Source: Pseudomonadota bacterium (GTDB lineage Bacteria > Pseudomonadota > Gammaproteobacteria > Halothiobacillales > Halothiobacillaceae). From it: DNA of 8,633 nt. Where the stretch lies: assembly GCA_021795795.1 (NCBI GenBank), contig JAJYPA010000340.1, positions 1 to 8,633 of the forward strand, in the 5' to 3' direction. Of the stretch, positions 1-7,045 are shown piece by piece (position 1 is the stretch's first letter; each line of letters begins with the position of its first letter). The notes beneath the pieces are model-generated. The model ran no database searches. It saw only the letters and a list, made by a program, of their open reading frames with translations, and had not been told where the DNA came from. The translations under genes were made by a program, and so were the position numbers.

Positions 1-844
1 GTTGCTCTGCCGCAATCAGGGTATTCTGCAAGAGTGTGGCTACCGTCATGGGTCCGACTCCACCGGGGACCGGCGTGATCCACGCCGCACGTTGCTCCGC
101 GCCAGCAAAGTCCACATCGCCGGTCAGACGCCCGTCCGGAAGACGATTGATTCCCACATCGATGACCACTGCTCCCTCACGAATCCACTCACCGGGTATC
201 AGTCCCGGTTTGCCTGCCGCCGCGACGAGCAACTCGGCGCGTCCCACATGGGCCGCGAGATCGCGGGTGAAGCGGTGGCAGACAGTCACCGTCGCCCCGG
301 CCAGGAGCAGTTCCAGTGCCATGGGCCGCCCGACAATATTGGATGCGCCGACAATCACCGCTTCTTTCCCCCTGACCTCTATACCGGTTTCCTGAAGCAA
401 GGTCATGATACCGGCGGGTGTACAGGAGCGCAGCAGTGGCGCGCGCAGCGCAAGACGGCCGACATTATAGGGGTGAAAACCATCGACATCCTTGTCGACA
501 GCAATAGCCTCGATGATTTCTTCAGGATCAAAATGCGGGGGCAGGGGCAACTGCACCAAGATGCCATCCACGGCATTATTAGCGTTTAGTTCGGAAATAT
601 GAGACAGGAGTTGTTGTGGCGTGCTGTCTGCGGGAAGATTGGCAGAAAAAGAGCGGATGCCCACTGAAGCACAGGTATCCCGCTTTTTCTGCACATAGAC
701 CTGAGACGCGGAATCGGCCCCGACCAGCACTACCGCAAGACCAGGGGAGCGTCCATAACGCTGGAGAAAAGCCTGACTGCGATGGGTGACATCCGCCTGT
801 ATTTTTTTGGCGATGGCTTTGCCATCAATGCGTTGTGCAGTCAC
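1..844 (-). CDS. folD: Bifunctional methylenetetrahydrofolate dehydrogenase / methenyltetrahydrofolate cyclohydrolase FolD (3' end cut by window edge)
   Basis: FolD interconverts 5,10-methylene-, 5,10-methenyl- and 10-formyl-tetrahydrofolate in the cytoplasm, using NADP(H), and so supplies one-carbon units for purine and formyl-methionine synthesis. 281 codons are visible without a stop; family members are about 280-300 residues, so only a few C-terminal codons should be missing at the left edge. Visible motifs match the family: YVQKK with Tyr50 and catalytic Lys54, [11 protein letters not shown] with Gln98, [13 protein letters not shown] with Asp121, the NADP-binding [10 protein letters not shown] (about 166-175) and the C-terminal PGGVGPMT signature (about 260-267). 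The start is a GTG at 844, giving (M)[11 protein letters not shown]; it follows AAAGAGG by 5 bases, and an in-frame TGA lies a short way upstream, so there is little room for another start. The gene lies downstream of the pump operon on the same strand but is separated from it by a terminator and has its own candidate promoter. Confidence 0.97.
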   Translation of the reverse strand, partial: MTAQRIDGKAIAKKIQADVTHRSQAFLQRYGRSPGLAVVLVGADSASQVYVQKKRDTCASVGIRSFSANLPADSTPQQLLSHISELNANNAVDGILVQLPLPPHFDPEEIIEAIAVDKDVDGFHPYNVGRLALRAPLLRSCTPAGIMTLLQETGIEVRGKEAVIVGASNIVGRPMALELLLAGATVTVCHRFTRDLAAHVGRAELLVAAAGKPGLIPGEWIREGAVVIDVGINRLPDGRLTGDVDFAGAEQRAAWITPVPGGVGPMTVATLLQNTLIAAEQ

Positions 845-849
845 CAGGA

Positions 850-856
850 CCTCTTT
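850..856 (-). promoter_or_regulatory. folD ribosome binding site
   Basis: AAAGAGG read on the minus strand lies 5 bases before the GTG at 844. It supports this GTG as the folD start even though no ATG is available in frame after the upstream stop. Confidence 0.65.
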
Positions 857-961
857 GCTAAGGTCTCAATGCTCGGGAAGAATTCGTGACCCATGAAAAT
901 TTACCTGTGTGCGAACAGCGAACAGGCCAACCCGGCAAGGGCGGCGAAGCGGATGTTTCTC

Positions 962-1000
962 AAAAAAGACCAGCGAGAATACCCACCGGTATTCTTCTGG
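962..1000 (-). terminator. Second terminator-like hairpin between the pump operon and folD
   Basis: Positions 976-983 (agaatacc) pair perfectly with 988-995 (ggtattct) around a 4-base loop. The stem is extended by ccag (970-973) with ctgg (997-1000) across a small internal loop. On the minus strand the stem is followed by TCTTTTTTG (T-run at 967-962), the layout of an intrinsic terminator. It would back up the first terminator at 1022-1055. A transcript starting at the candidate folD promoter (near 984) would contain only one arm, so it would escape termination here. Confidence 0.5.
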
Positions 1001-1019
1001 CCACCCTCCGTCTTGTCAA
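991..1019 (-). promoter_or_regulatory. Candidate sigma70-type promoter of folD
   Basis: On the minus strand a perfect TTGACA (1019-1014) is followed, after exactly 17 bases, by AAGAAT (996-991), which matches four of six bases of the -10 consensus. Transcription would start near 984 and give an untranslated leader of about 140 bases before folD. The -35 box begins three bases after the T-tract of the pump-operon terminator. The -10 box lies within one arm of a second hairpin (970-1000). The position and spacing are seen directly; activity is inferred. Confidence 0.5.
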
Positions 1020-1021
1020 GC

Positions 1022-1055
1022 GAAAAAGGCCGGGACCCTAATAAGCGTCCCGGCC
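1022..1055 (-). terminator. Rho-independent terminator of the RND efflux operon
   Basis: A perfect 9-bp GC-rich inverted repeat, ggccgggac (1028-1036) with gtcccggcc (1047-1055), encloses a 10-base loop. Read on the minus strand it is followed at once by TTTTT (1027-1023). It starts about 30 bases past the stop codon of the pump gene, where an operon terminator is expected. Confidence 0.85.
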
Positions 1056-1085
1056 GGATCCACCGAGCAAAGCAACAATCTCCTG

Positions 1086-4000
1086 TCAGGCTTCCTGGGG
1101 CTGGGACGCGCGCAAATCCTTGGCGAGTACCATATACATGGCTGGCACCACGAAAAGCGAGAAGAAAGCGCCAATACCCAAGCCGGTAAAGATTACCAGG
1201 CCCATCTGGAAGCGACTGACCGAGCCGGGTCCGCCCGCTAACAGCAAGGGCAGAACGCCCAGTACCATCGCTCCCGTGGTCATGAGGATGGGACGCAAAC
1301 GAATGCTGGAGGCTTTCTGCACGGCTTCACGCTTGTTGAGTCCTTCTGTTTTCTGGATCTCGTTGGCGAACTGCACGATCAGAATACCCTGCTTGGCGAT
1401 CAAACCAATCAGCGTGATCAGCCCCACTTCCGTGTAGATGTTGATGGAAGCCAGGCCCAGGCTGATGAAAATCAACGCCCCACTAATGGACATGGGTACC
1501 GTAATCAGCACGATCAGCGGATCGCGAAAACTCTCGAACTGTGCGGCCAGTAGCAGGTATATCAGAATAATGGCCAGCGCAAAAGTGATCAGCAGTCCAC
1601 CCCGCTCTTGTATATATTGACGGGATTGGCTTGCATAGTTCAGAGAGAAATCTTTGGGCATGATTTTTCCCGCTGCAGTCTTAAAGAACCGTAAAGACTC
1701 GCCCATGGTAACGCCGGGTTTGGGCACCGCCTGGATGGTCGTCGAGTTGAGCTGCTGGAACTGTGGCAAGTATTGCGGCTCGACCTTGGTTTCAATAGAA
1801 ACTACGGTAGATAAGGGCACCATCTGGCCGCTGCCGGTCGCGATGTAATATTGCTTCAGGGCGGCCGGATCGAGGCGAAAATGATCCGGTACCTGGGGAA
1901 TGACCTTGTAGCTGCGGCCTTCCATATCGAAGCGGTTGACATAGTTGCCGCCCAACAGGGGCTGCAGATCCTGGGCGATGTTCGCCATGGTCAGTCCGAG
2001 GGTGGCGGCCATGCTCCGATGGATTTTCAGTACGATTTCGGGATTATCAATGCGCAAGTCTTTGGTCACATAGAAAAATAAGCCACTTTTCTCGGCTTCC
2101 GCGATCAGCCGCCGAGCCACTTGGTCGATTTTGTTGTAGCTGCCCGGGCTCTGCAGCACAAATTGCACCGGCAGACCACCCGCCGAACCGGGCAGGGATG
2201 GCGGCAAGAATGAGGCGAGCTGGAGTCCCGGAACACTCTGCAGGGCCTGCTGGATCCGTGGTTGCAACTGCATCGCCGTCGTGGAGCGTTTGTCCCAATT
2301 GGTCAGATTCATGCCCGCGAACAGACTGTTGGAGCCACCGCCGCTGCCCACCGATATGCCGGTGACCATGAAGGTTGCCTTTGTCTCGGGATATTTATTC
2401 AATACTTTCAAAACTTGCATACCATCATTGGCCAGTCGATCCGGTGTAATGGTTGGGCCACCCGTGCCCGCATTAAAAATAATGCCCTGATCTTCCGCTG
2501 GCGCCAATTCGGTCTTTGAGGTGCTAAACAGAAAATAGATACTCCCGAACACGACCGCGGCAAAGAGCATGGTGACCGGCACATAATTCAGGGTGCTACC
2601 CAAGACCCGGTCATAGAACTTACATAGACCAGCGAAGTTCTGCTCGATAAAATGTTCAAAGCCATGTTCCCTGGTCGGGCGTAATATCTTGCTGGAGAGC
2701 ATCGGCGATAAGGTGAGCGCTACGATCATGGACACTAAAACCGTAGCCACCAGCGTAAACGCGAATTCACCAAACAGACTGCCCGTCAGCCCCCCCATAA
2801 ATCCGATGGGAGCGAATACGGCGACGAGCGTGGTGGACATGACGATGATCGGTCCTCCCAGTTCCCGCCCGGTCATTAAGGCCGCTTCAACGGGTTTTTT
2901 CCCTTCATTGATATGCCGGTGTACATTCTCCACAATGATAATGGCATCATCCACCACCAGTCCGATGGCCAAAACCACGGCCAACAGGGTCAGCAGGTTG
3001 ATGGTGAAGCCCATGAACCAGGTGATCAGGCCGGCGCCCACGATAGACAGGGGGATGGCGATCGCGGGTATGAGTACCGCACGGAAAGAACCCAGGAAGA
3101 GGAAAATGACCAATACCACCACGGCAAGGGTGATTCCAATGGTCATGGCAACTTCATCGATAGAAGCCTGGATGAAGGTGCTGGCATCATAAGGAATCGC
3201 CACATGCATGCCGGGCGGCAGGCTTTTAGACAACTGTGCCAGCGATGCTTTTACCCCGGAAGCCACATTCAGAGAGTTAGCCGAAGGCGCTTCCTGAATA
3301 CCGATAAACGCCGCCGGTTTACCATCGAAAAAGGCCTGCGAAGTGTAATCCTGTGCACCGAGTTCTACTTTGGCCACATCTTTGAGACGGATCAGGGTGT
3401 TGCCAGACTGGCGCAGAACCAGATTGCGGAATTCACCCACATTATGCAGATTGGTGGTCGCGACAATGGTGTTTTGGACCGTCTTCCCACGGGTTTGTCC
3501 GACAGCGGAAATGAAATCGTTCGCGGCTAATGCTTGTGAAACCTGCGCGGCGGTAATGCCCAAGGCCGCCATTTTCTGAGGATTCAACCACACCCGCATC
3601 GCGTAGGTATTCCCGTTGCCGGCGCCCGGTGGCAGTATCTGCGCTTCGCCTACTCCCGGTACCGAGGCCAGTCGCGGTTGCGCCACACGCAGCAGATAGT
3701 CGGTAATTTGCTGCTGACTGAGTTCTTGGCTGTAGAAGGCGACATACAGCAGATCTGTCAGGTGACCATTTGTTACGCTGATGACCGGTAATTGACTGCC
3801 TGTAGGCAACTGATCCGTTACCTGCTGCACTTTCGATTGGATGTTGGCGAGCGCCGCATTGGGGCTGTAATTCAACTTCATGTACACCGTGATGGTCGAA
3901 GAACCAGCCGAACTGTCGGATGTCATGTAATCTATATCCGGTGCGCTGGCGATCACTTTTTCCAGGCGCGCGGTGATGAAGCCTTGTACGGTATCTGGGC

Positions 4001-4163
4001 TGGCGCCTGGATATGCGGTTTTTACGGAGATGACTGTGTTAACGATGGCCGGATACTCACGGACCGCCATCATCGAATAGGCGTGTAAACCCAGCAGAAA
4101 AATGACGAGGCTCAGAGCGGTAGACAGTACCGGGCGGCGAACAAAAATATCGGTAAAAGTCAT
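1086..4163 (-). CDS. RND-family multidrug efflux pump, inner-membrane subunit (HAE1/AcrB type)
   Basis: This 1025-residue protein is the proton-driven inner-membrane pump of a tripartite efflux system. It takes substrates from the periplasm or outer leaflet and passes them to the outer-membrane channel. Its length and pattern fit the AcrB/MexB family: N-terminal FVRRPVLSTAL before TM1 (about 10-30), a large periplasmic loop (about 31-338), TM2-TM6 (about 339-490), TM7 (about 528-546), a second loop (about 547-855) and TM8-TM12 (about 857-1013). The proton-relay residues are present: Asp405-Asp406 in GLVVDDAIIIVENV of TM4 and Lys924 in GLIAKQGILIV of TM10, with RPILMTT (957-963) near TM11. RND motifs such as FLFLGSFRAVLIPAIAIPLS and AAQFESFRDPLIVLITVP are intact. 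The chosen ATG at 4163 follows TGAGG by 8 bases; an ATG at 4214 would add 17 residues lying inside the adaptor gene. The gene starts 10 bases after the adaptor stop. Lack of metal-pump hallmarks favours organic substrates, but the substrate cannot be read from the sequence. Confidence 0.95.
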   Translation of the reverse strand: MTFTDIFVRRPVLSTALSLVIFLLGLHAYSMMAVREYPAIVNTVISVKTAYPGASPDTVQGFITARLEKVIASAPDIDYMTSDSSAGSSTITVYMKLNYSPNAALANIQSKVQQVTDQLPTGSQLPVISVTNGHLTDLLYVAFYSQELSQQQITDYLLRVAQPRLASVPGVGEAQILPPGAGNGNTYAMRVWLNPQKMAALGITAAQVSQALAANDFISAVGQTRGKTVQNTIVATTNLHNVGEFRNLVLRQSGNTLIRLKDVAKVELGAQDYTSQAFFDGKPAAFIGIQEAPSANSLNVASGVKASLAQLSKSLPPGMHVAIPYDASTFIQASIDEVAMTIGITLAVVVLVIFLFLGSFRAVLIPAIAIPLSIVGAGLITWFMGFTINLLTLLAVVLAIGLVVDDAIIIVENVHRHINEGKKPVEAALMTGRELGGPIIVMSTTLVAVFAPIGFMGGLTGSLFGEFAFTLVATVLVSMIVALTLSPMLSSKILRPTREHGFEHFIEQNFAGLCKFYDRVLGSTLNYVPVTMLFAAVVFGSIYFLFSTSKTELAPAEDQGIIFNAGTGGPTITPDRLANDGMQVLKVLNKYPETKATFMVTGISVGSGGGSNSLFAGMNLTNWDKRSTTAMQLQPRIQQALQSVPGLQLASFLPPSLPGSAGGLPVQFVLQSPGSYNKIDQVARRLIAEAEKSGLFFYVTKDLRIDNPEIVLKIHRSMAATLGLTMANIAQDLQPLLGGNYVNRFDMEGRSYKVIPQVPDHFRLDPAALKQYYIATGSGQMVPLSTVVSIETKVEPQYLPQFQQLNSTTIQAVPKPGVTMGESLRFFKTAAGKIMPKDFSLNYASQSRQYIQERGGLLITFALAIILIYLLLAAQFESFRDPLIVLITVPMSISGALIFISLGLASINIYTEVGLITLIGLIAKQGILIVQFANEIQKTEGLNKREAVQKASSIRLRPILMTTGAMVLGVLPLLLAGGPGSVSRFQMGLVIFTGLGIGAFFSLFVVPAMYMVLAKDLRASQPQEA

Positions 4164-4171
4164 GTGCTGCG

Positions 4172-4176
4172 CCTCA
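4172..4176 (-). promoter_or_regulatory. Ribosome binding site of the RND pump gene, overlapping the adaptor stop codon
   Basis: TGAGG on the minus strand ends 8 bases before the ATG at 4163. Its TGA is the stop codon of the adaptor gene, which suggests translational coupling. It decides the pump start in favour of MTFTDIF rather than the upstream ATG at 4214. Confidence 0.7.
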
Positions 4177-5265
4177 CGCATCTTTCTCGGTGCTGATCTT
4201 GACGAGACTGCCATTCACCAGTTTTACCTGCCCCGCAGTGATGACCATATCACCGGCCTTAAGGCCCGAGACTATGCTCACCTGTCCATTACGCTCCTTG
4301 CCGGTCTTGATGACTTGCTGATGGGCGACCTCCACGATCTTGCCATTCTGCGTCGCCTTTTTAATCACGTAGACATAGTTGCCGAAGGTGTTATAAGAAA
4401 GAGCGGAGACGGGCACCGTCAACACCCTTTCTTCGATATTGCCGATTACCGTGAGCTCGCCAAAAAGTCCGGGGCGCAATACACTTTGCGGATTGGCAAT
4501 GGTGGCCTGCACCTCAATTTGCCGTGTCGTACTGTTCACCGAAGCCCCCAATGCGGTCACTTTTCCGTTGAAAACCTGACCGGGGCGTGCATCAGTCTCG
4601 ACTTGCACCGGCGTACCCACATGGATGTCGTGTAGCTCACTTTGCGGCAAGGTGAAATTCGCATACAGCGGATCCCAGGATTGCAGGTCGACAATCTTGT
4701 CACCGGGTGTCAGGTATTGCCCGAGATTCACCTGGCGGATCCCCAGATAGCCACTGAAGGGCGCGCGGATGGCCAACTTGTTCAACGTCGCATGAATATC
4801 TCTTAGCGCAGCCACGTTGCTTTGATACACGGCCACCGCGGAATCCAGTTGCGATTGGCTGGTGGCTTTGGTGGCGATCAGAACGCGGGTCCGGCGTAGA
4901 TTGATCTGTGCCAGACGAAGTTGTGCTTCATCGCTCGCCATCTGAGCAAGCTGGTTGCTGTCGTCAATCTGTACCAGCATGGTACCTTTCCGGACATACT
5001 GACCAGAATGAAAATGAATGGCGGTCACATTACCGGCTATCTGCGGGGTGACTTCCACCCCTTGTACCGCTGCCAGAGAAGCTACGGCCTGCAGGTGTGG
5101 ATGCCAAAGTTCTGTCCGTGCCGCTGTAGCGCTGACGGTTACGATGGGCTTTGGCATATGCGCCATGGCCTCGGAAATCTTCTTGTTGACGAAAGCCTTA
5201 AAGCCAAAAATACCGCCAAAAACAATGATCAAGACGACAATTACAATAATAAACGCTTTTTTCAT
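4174..5265 (-). CDS. RND efflux periplasmic adaptor (membrane fusion protein, AcrA/MexA/HlyD-like)
   Basis: This 363-residue adaptor is expected to link the inner-membrane pump to the outer-membrane channel. An N-terminal hydrophobic segment (about 4-24, after MKKAF) looks like an uncleaved membrane anchor; there is no lipobox cysteine, unlike AcrA. Two lipoyl-like halves are visible: VEVTPQIAGNVTAIHF...GQYVRKGTMLVQID (about 70-101) and LAIRAPFSGYLGIRQV..GQYLTPGDKIVDL (about 164-194). They flank a short alpha-helical hairpin (about 103-163) rich in Ala, Gln and Leu. A beta-barrel region follows (about 197-275, with VNSTTRQIEVQATIAN and LRPGLFGELTV), then a membrane-proximal domain (about 280-358). 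The ATG at 5265 has GGAG about 9 bases upstream. The gene lies 43 bases after the outer-membrane factor and 10 bases before the pump, so the three are almost certainly co-transcribed. Confidence 0.95.
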   Translation of the reverse strand: MKKAFIIVIVVLIIVFGGIFGFKAFVNKKISEAMAHMPKPIVTVSATAARTELWHPHLQAVASLAAVQGVEVTPQIAGNVTAIHFHSGQYVRKGTMLVQIDDSNQLAQMASDEAQLRLAQINLRRTRVLIATKATSQSQLDSAVAVYQSNVAALRDIHATLNKLAIRAPFSGYLGIRQVNLGQYLTPGDKIVDLQSWDPLYANFTLPQSELHDIHVGTPVQVETDARPGQVFNGKVTALGASVNSTTRQIEVQATIANPQSVLRPGLFGELTVIGNIEERVLTVPVSALSYNTFGNYVYVIKKATQNGKIVEVAHQQVIKTGKERNGQVSIVSGLKAGDMVITAGQVKLVNGSLVKISTEKDA

Positions 5266-5312
5266 GACCAGTCTCCACGGCGGATGGCTGTACTGAATGC
5301 ATAACGGCTCAT
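5262..5312 (-). CDS. Possible 16-residue coupling mini-ORF between outer-membrane factor and adaptor
   Basis: On the minus strand an ATG at 5312 overlaps the outer-membrane factor stop in the sequence ATGA. It opens a 16-codon frame (MSRYAFSTAIRRGDWS) whose TGA overlaps the adaptor start, again as ATGA. The frame exactly fills the 43-base gap, and the adaptor ribosome binding site (GTGGAGAC) lies inside it. There is only a weak AGG upstream of its own start, so any translation would depend on ribosomes ending the upstream gene. The peptide has no recognisable function. It may act only to carry ribosomes across the gap, or it may be chance. Confidence 0.3.
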   Translation of the reverse strand: MSRYAFSTAIRRGDWS

Positions 5313-6859
5313 GGGTTAGCCTGCGTTACCGGCAATGTGCCGGCATCTGAATGGGAATTTTGTGGCGCGCTGGCGGTGGGGGAGGCTCGGGACCCCGTTT
5401 TGTTCCACCAGCCACCACCCAGAGCAACGAGCAGCGCCGCGGTATCCTGATAGCGCTGCGACTCAGCCTTGATTTCAGCAATCCGGGCATGGTCATACTG
5501 TACTTCGGAGGTCAGCAGGGTGAGATAATCAGAGGCTCCCGCCCGGTAACTCGCCTGGGCCAGTTGCAATGCCTGCGCGGCTGCCTGGAGCGCCTCTCGT
5601 TGAGCTGCGAGAGTCTGTGCATCATGCTCCACCGCGCGCAAAGCATTCGCTACCTGATCAAAGGCGCTGAGCACTGTGCTTCTGTAGGCGGCATACACTA
5701 CGTCATAAGCGGCGTGCGCTTCGGCTTTCTGCGCCTCCAATTTGCCGCCCTCAAAGATCGGTTGCGACATGGCGCCCACCAGGCTCCAGATGCTGCTCAC
5801 CGGGTTGAAAAACAGCCCCGGGTGAGTCGCTGTGGCGCCGAACGCGGCGCTGAGCTGGACGGTGGGATAAAACTGTGCGCGGGCTTCGCCGATCGCCGCA
5901 TTCGCGGCTTGCATCTGCGCGCGTGCGGCGCGGATATCCGGACGCTGCTTCAACAACTGCGAGGGGAGGCTTACCGGCAATTGCTTCGGGAGTTGCAAGG
6001 CCGCGAGGGTAAAGGGTTGGCGCCTGGCGTTCGCAGGAAAGGTTCCCACCAGAATGGCGAGTTCATGACGATAGACGGCGAGTTGTTGCTCCAGGGGTGG
6101 CAAGGTCGCCATCTCCGTGGCCAGTTGACTACGCTGGTTCACCACGCTGACGTAGTCGATGGCCCCTGCCCGGTACTGGTTCTCCGTCAGTTGCAGAAGT
6201 TTCTTCTCCTGGGCAATGATGGCCATGGTGGCGCGAATCTGACCTTCCGTCGCCGCCTCATTGATGGCGGTGGTGACAATGTTGCCAGTCAGAGCCAGTC
6301 GCGCCGCTTCCAGTTCCCACCGTTGATACTTCACCAAGGCTTCGCCGTGGCTGTAGACTAGGCGATTCACGCCAAAAATATCCGGGTAGTAGGTAACGCC
6401 GACGCTGCCGGTGATCAGGGAGTAGCGAAAGCCGCCACTCCTGCCAAAGGCCGCCGCGCTGGCCTTGCTGCGATTCGCCTGGAGATTGCCCGTTACCTGT
6501 GGATAAAAGATGCTGCTATCCACTCTCGCGGCGGCTTGCGCTTCGCGCAATTGCGCTTGCGCCTGGGCGATGGTCGGGCTGTTTTTCAGACCTACGGCAA
6601 TCAGGGTGTCCAGCGCCTTGGCGTGAAAAAGCTTCCACCACTCTTCGTGGAGTTCCTGGCCATATGCCATTTCCTGAGCGTGACCAGCAGGGCCGCCGGG
6701 TGTCACGGTTCGTTTGATCTGTGCGCCTGCCGTGTAGGGTGCTTTGTCCGACGGGGCCGGGGGCATGCGCAGCGGTGGTTCGAAGCTACAGGCCGCCAGG
6801 CTCCCTGCCAGCACGGCCGCCAGCACCGCAGCAATGGGTCTCGGCAATGGTTTTTGCAC
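5309..6859 (-). CDS. RND efflux outer-membrane factor lipoprotein (NodT/OprM/TolC-like)
   Basis: This 516-residue protein should form the trimeric outer-membrane channel of the pump. It has a lipoprotein signal peptide ending in LAAC with Cys24 as the lipidated residue, then a Pro-rich linker and the family signature EEWWKLFHAKALDTLI (about 73-87). Two outer-efflux repeats follow: about 88-275 (LKNSPTIAQAQAQLREAQAAAR, SSIFYPQVTGN, YRAGAIDYVSVVNQRSQL) and about 300-480 (LLKQRPDIRAARAQM, IGEARAQFYPTVQLS, YRAGASDYLTLLTSEVQY, ending ALGGGW). The start is a GTG at 6859, 7 bases after GAGAGG; the frame stays open to an ATG at 6994, but that start would place 45 residues before the signal peptide and run through the promoter. 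About 30 residues after ALGGGWW are Ser/Pro/Thr-rich and unlike the usual family end. It is the first gene of the operon, whereas the outer-membrane factor is usually last or encoded elsewhere. Confidence 0.94.
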   Translation of the reverse strand: MQKPLPRPIAAVLAAVLAGSLAACSFEPPLRMPPAPSDKAPYTAGAQIKRTVTPGGPAGHAQEMAYGQELHEEWWKLFHAKALDTLIAVGLKNSPTIAQAQAQLREAQAAARVDSSIFYPQVTGNLQANRSKASAAAFGRSGGFRYSLITGSVGVTYYPDIFGVNRLVYSHGEALVKYQRWELEAARLALTGNIVTTAINEAATEGQIRATMAIIAQEKKLLQLTENQYRAGAIDYVSVVNQRSQLATEMATLPPLEQQLAVYRHELAILVGTFPANARRQPFTLAALQLPKQLPVSLPSQLLKQRPDIRAARAQMQAANAAIGEARAQFYPTVQLSAAFGATATHPGLFFNPVSSIWSLVGAMSQPIFEGGKLEAQKAEAHAAYDVVYAAYRSTVLSAFDQVANALRAVEHDAQTLAAQREALQAAAQALQLAQASYRAGASDYLTLLTSEVQYDHARIAEIKAESQRYQDTAALLVALGGGWWNKTGSRASPTASAPQNSHSDAGTLPVTQANP

Positions 6860-6866
6860 AACGATA

Positions 6867-6872
6867 CCTCTC
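6867..6872 (-). promoter_or_regulatory. Ribosome binding site deciding the outer-membrane factor GTG start
   Basis: GAGAGG on the minus strand lies 7 bases before the GTG at 6859. With the lipoprotein signal peptide starting exactly there, it decides the start against the longer frame from 6994. Confidence 0.7.
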
Positions 6873-6881
6873 ACGGGCCTG

Positions 6882-6897
6882 TACCGACCGGTCAGTA
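6882..6897. promoter_or_regulatory. Operator-like 16-bp near-palindrome, candidate TetR/AcrR-type repressor site
   Basis: The plus strand reads taccgacc-ggtcagta, an inverted repeat with no spacer in which 7 of 8 base pairs match. It lies between the candidate -10 box and the start codon of the efflux operon, about where transcription would begin. This is a typical place for a repressor to block an efflux operon. TetR/AcrR family repressors of RND pumps often bind short palindromes of this size. No regulator gene is present in the window, so the protein that binds here is unknown. Confidence 0.55.
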
Positions 6898-6925
6898 TAA
6901 TGGAGGCAATCCCCCCTGCTGTCAA
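6894..6925 (-). promoter_or_regulatory. Candidate sigma70-type promoter of the efflux operon
   Basis: A perfect TTGACA on the minus strand (6925-6920) is followed after 17 bases by CATTAT (6902-6897, four of six matches). A better -10 box, TATACT (6899-6894, five of six), lies 20 bases from the -35 box, longer than ideal. Either gives a start near 6885-6890 and a short leader of about 30 bases. The operator-like palindrome overlaps the -10 end. Confidence 0.55.
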
Positions 6926-6983
6926 ACGGTTCCGGCGTTTCCCCCGCGCGAAAGCCAGGAACTGATTACCGGGCAATGTGCTC

Positions 6984-7012
6984 TTGATTTGCACAGGGTT
7001 TCACCGCATATT
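6984..7012 (+). promoter_or_regulatory. Weak candidate promoter for the exported TPR-like gene
   Basis: TTGATT (6984-6989) and CATATT (7007-7012) are spaced by 17 bases, each matching four of six consensus bases. The predicted start near 7019 gives a leader of about 27 bases that includes the GGAGG ribosome binding site at 7036-7040. The match is modest and could be chance. Confidence 0.3.
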
Positions 7013-7045
7013 TCCAGTTACGAGGTTTACTGTTTGGAGGAGCGT

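Noticed and set aside
2..589. Long plus-strand open frame of 195 codons at the left edge
   Set aside because: It is the antisense shadow of folD, whose family motifs are unmistakable on the minus strand.
893..1189. Plus-strand open frame of 98 codons across the folD-pump intergenic region
   Set aside because: It runs through both hairpins and into the antisense of the pump gene, has no good ribosome binding site and shows no family resemblance.
2913..3530. Plus-strand open frame of 205 codons rich in His, Asp and Gly
   Set aside because: It is antisense to transmembrane and periplasmic codons of the RND pump; its composition is what the antisense of such codons produces.
4164..4214. Upstream ATG at 4214 for the RND pump, adding 17 residues
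   Set aside because: The extension lies inside the adaptor gene, is unlike RND N-termini, and the ATG at 4163 has a well-placed TGAGG and gives the canonical MTFTDIFVRRP start.
5351..6361. Plus-strand open frame of 336 codons
   Set aside because: It is antisense to the outer-membrane factor, which has clear family motifs and a lipoprotein signal on the minus strand.
6896..6901. Perfect TATAAT on the plus strand upstream of the exported TPR-like gene
   Set aside because: There is no -35-like sequence at a suitable distance and no extended -10; it overlaps the minus-strand promoter and palindrome, which explain the AT-rich bases.
6860..6994. Upstream ATG at 6994 for the outer-membrane factor
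   Set aside because: It would put 45 non-signal residues before a clear lipoprotein signal peptide and make the promoter and palindrome coding; the GTG at 6859 has GAGAGG at good spacing.
6536..7045. In-frame 170-codon upstream extension of the exported TPR-like gene
   Set aside because: It overlaps the outer-membrane factor in antisense and would bury a good signal peptide; the ATG at 7046 has GGAGG 5 bases upstream.
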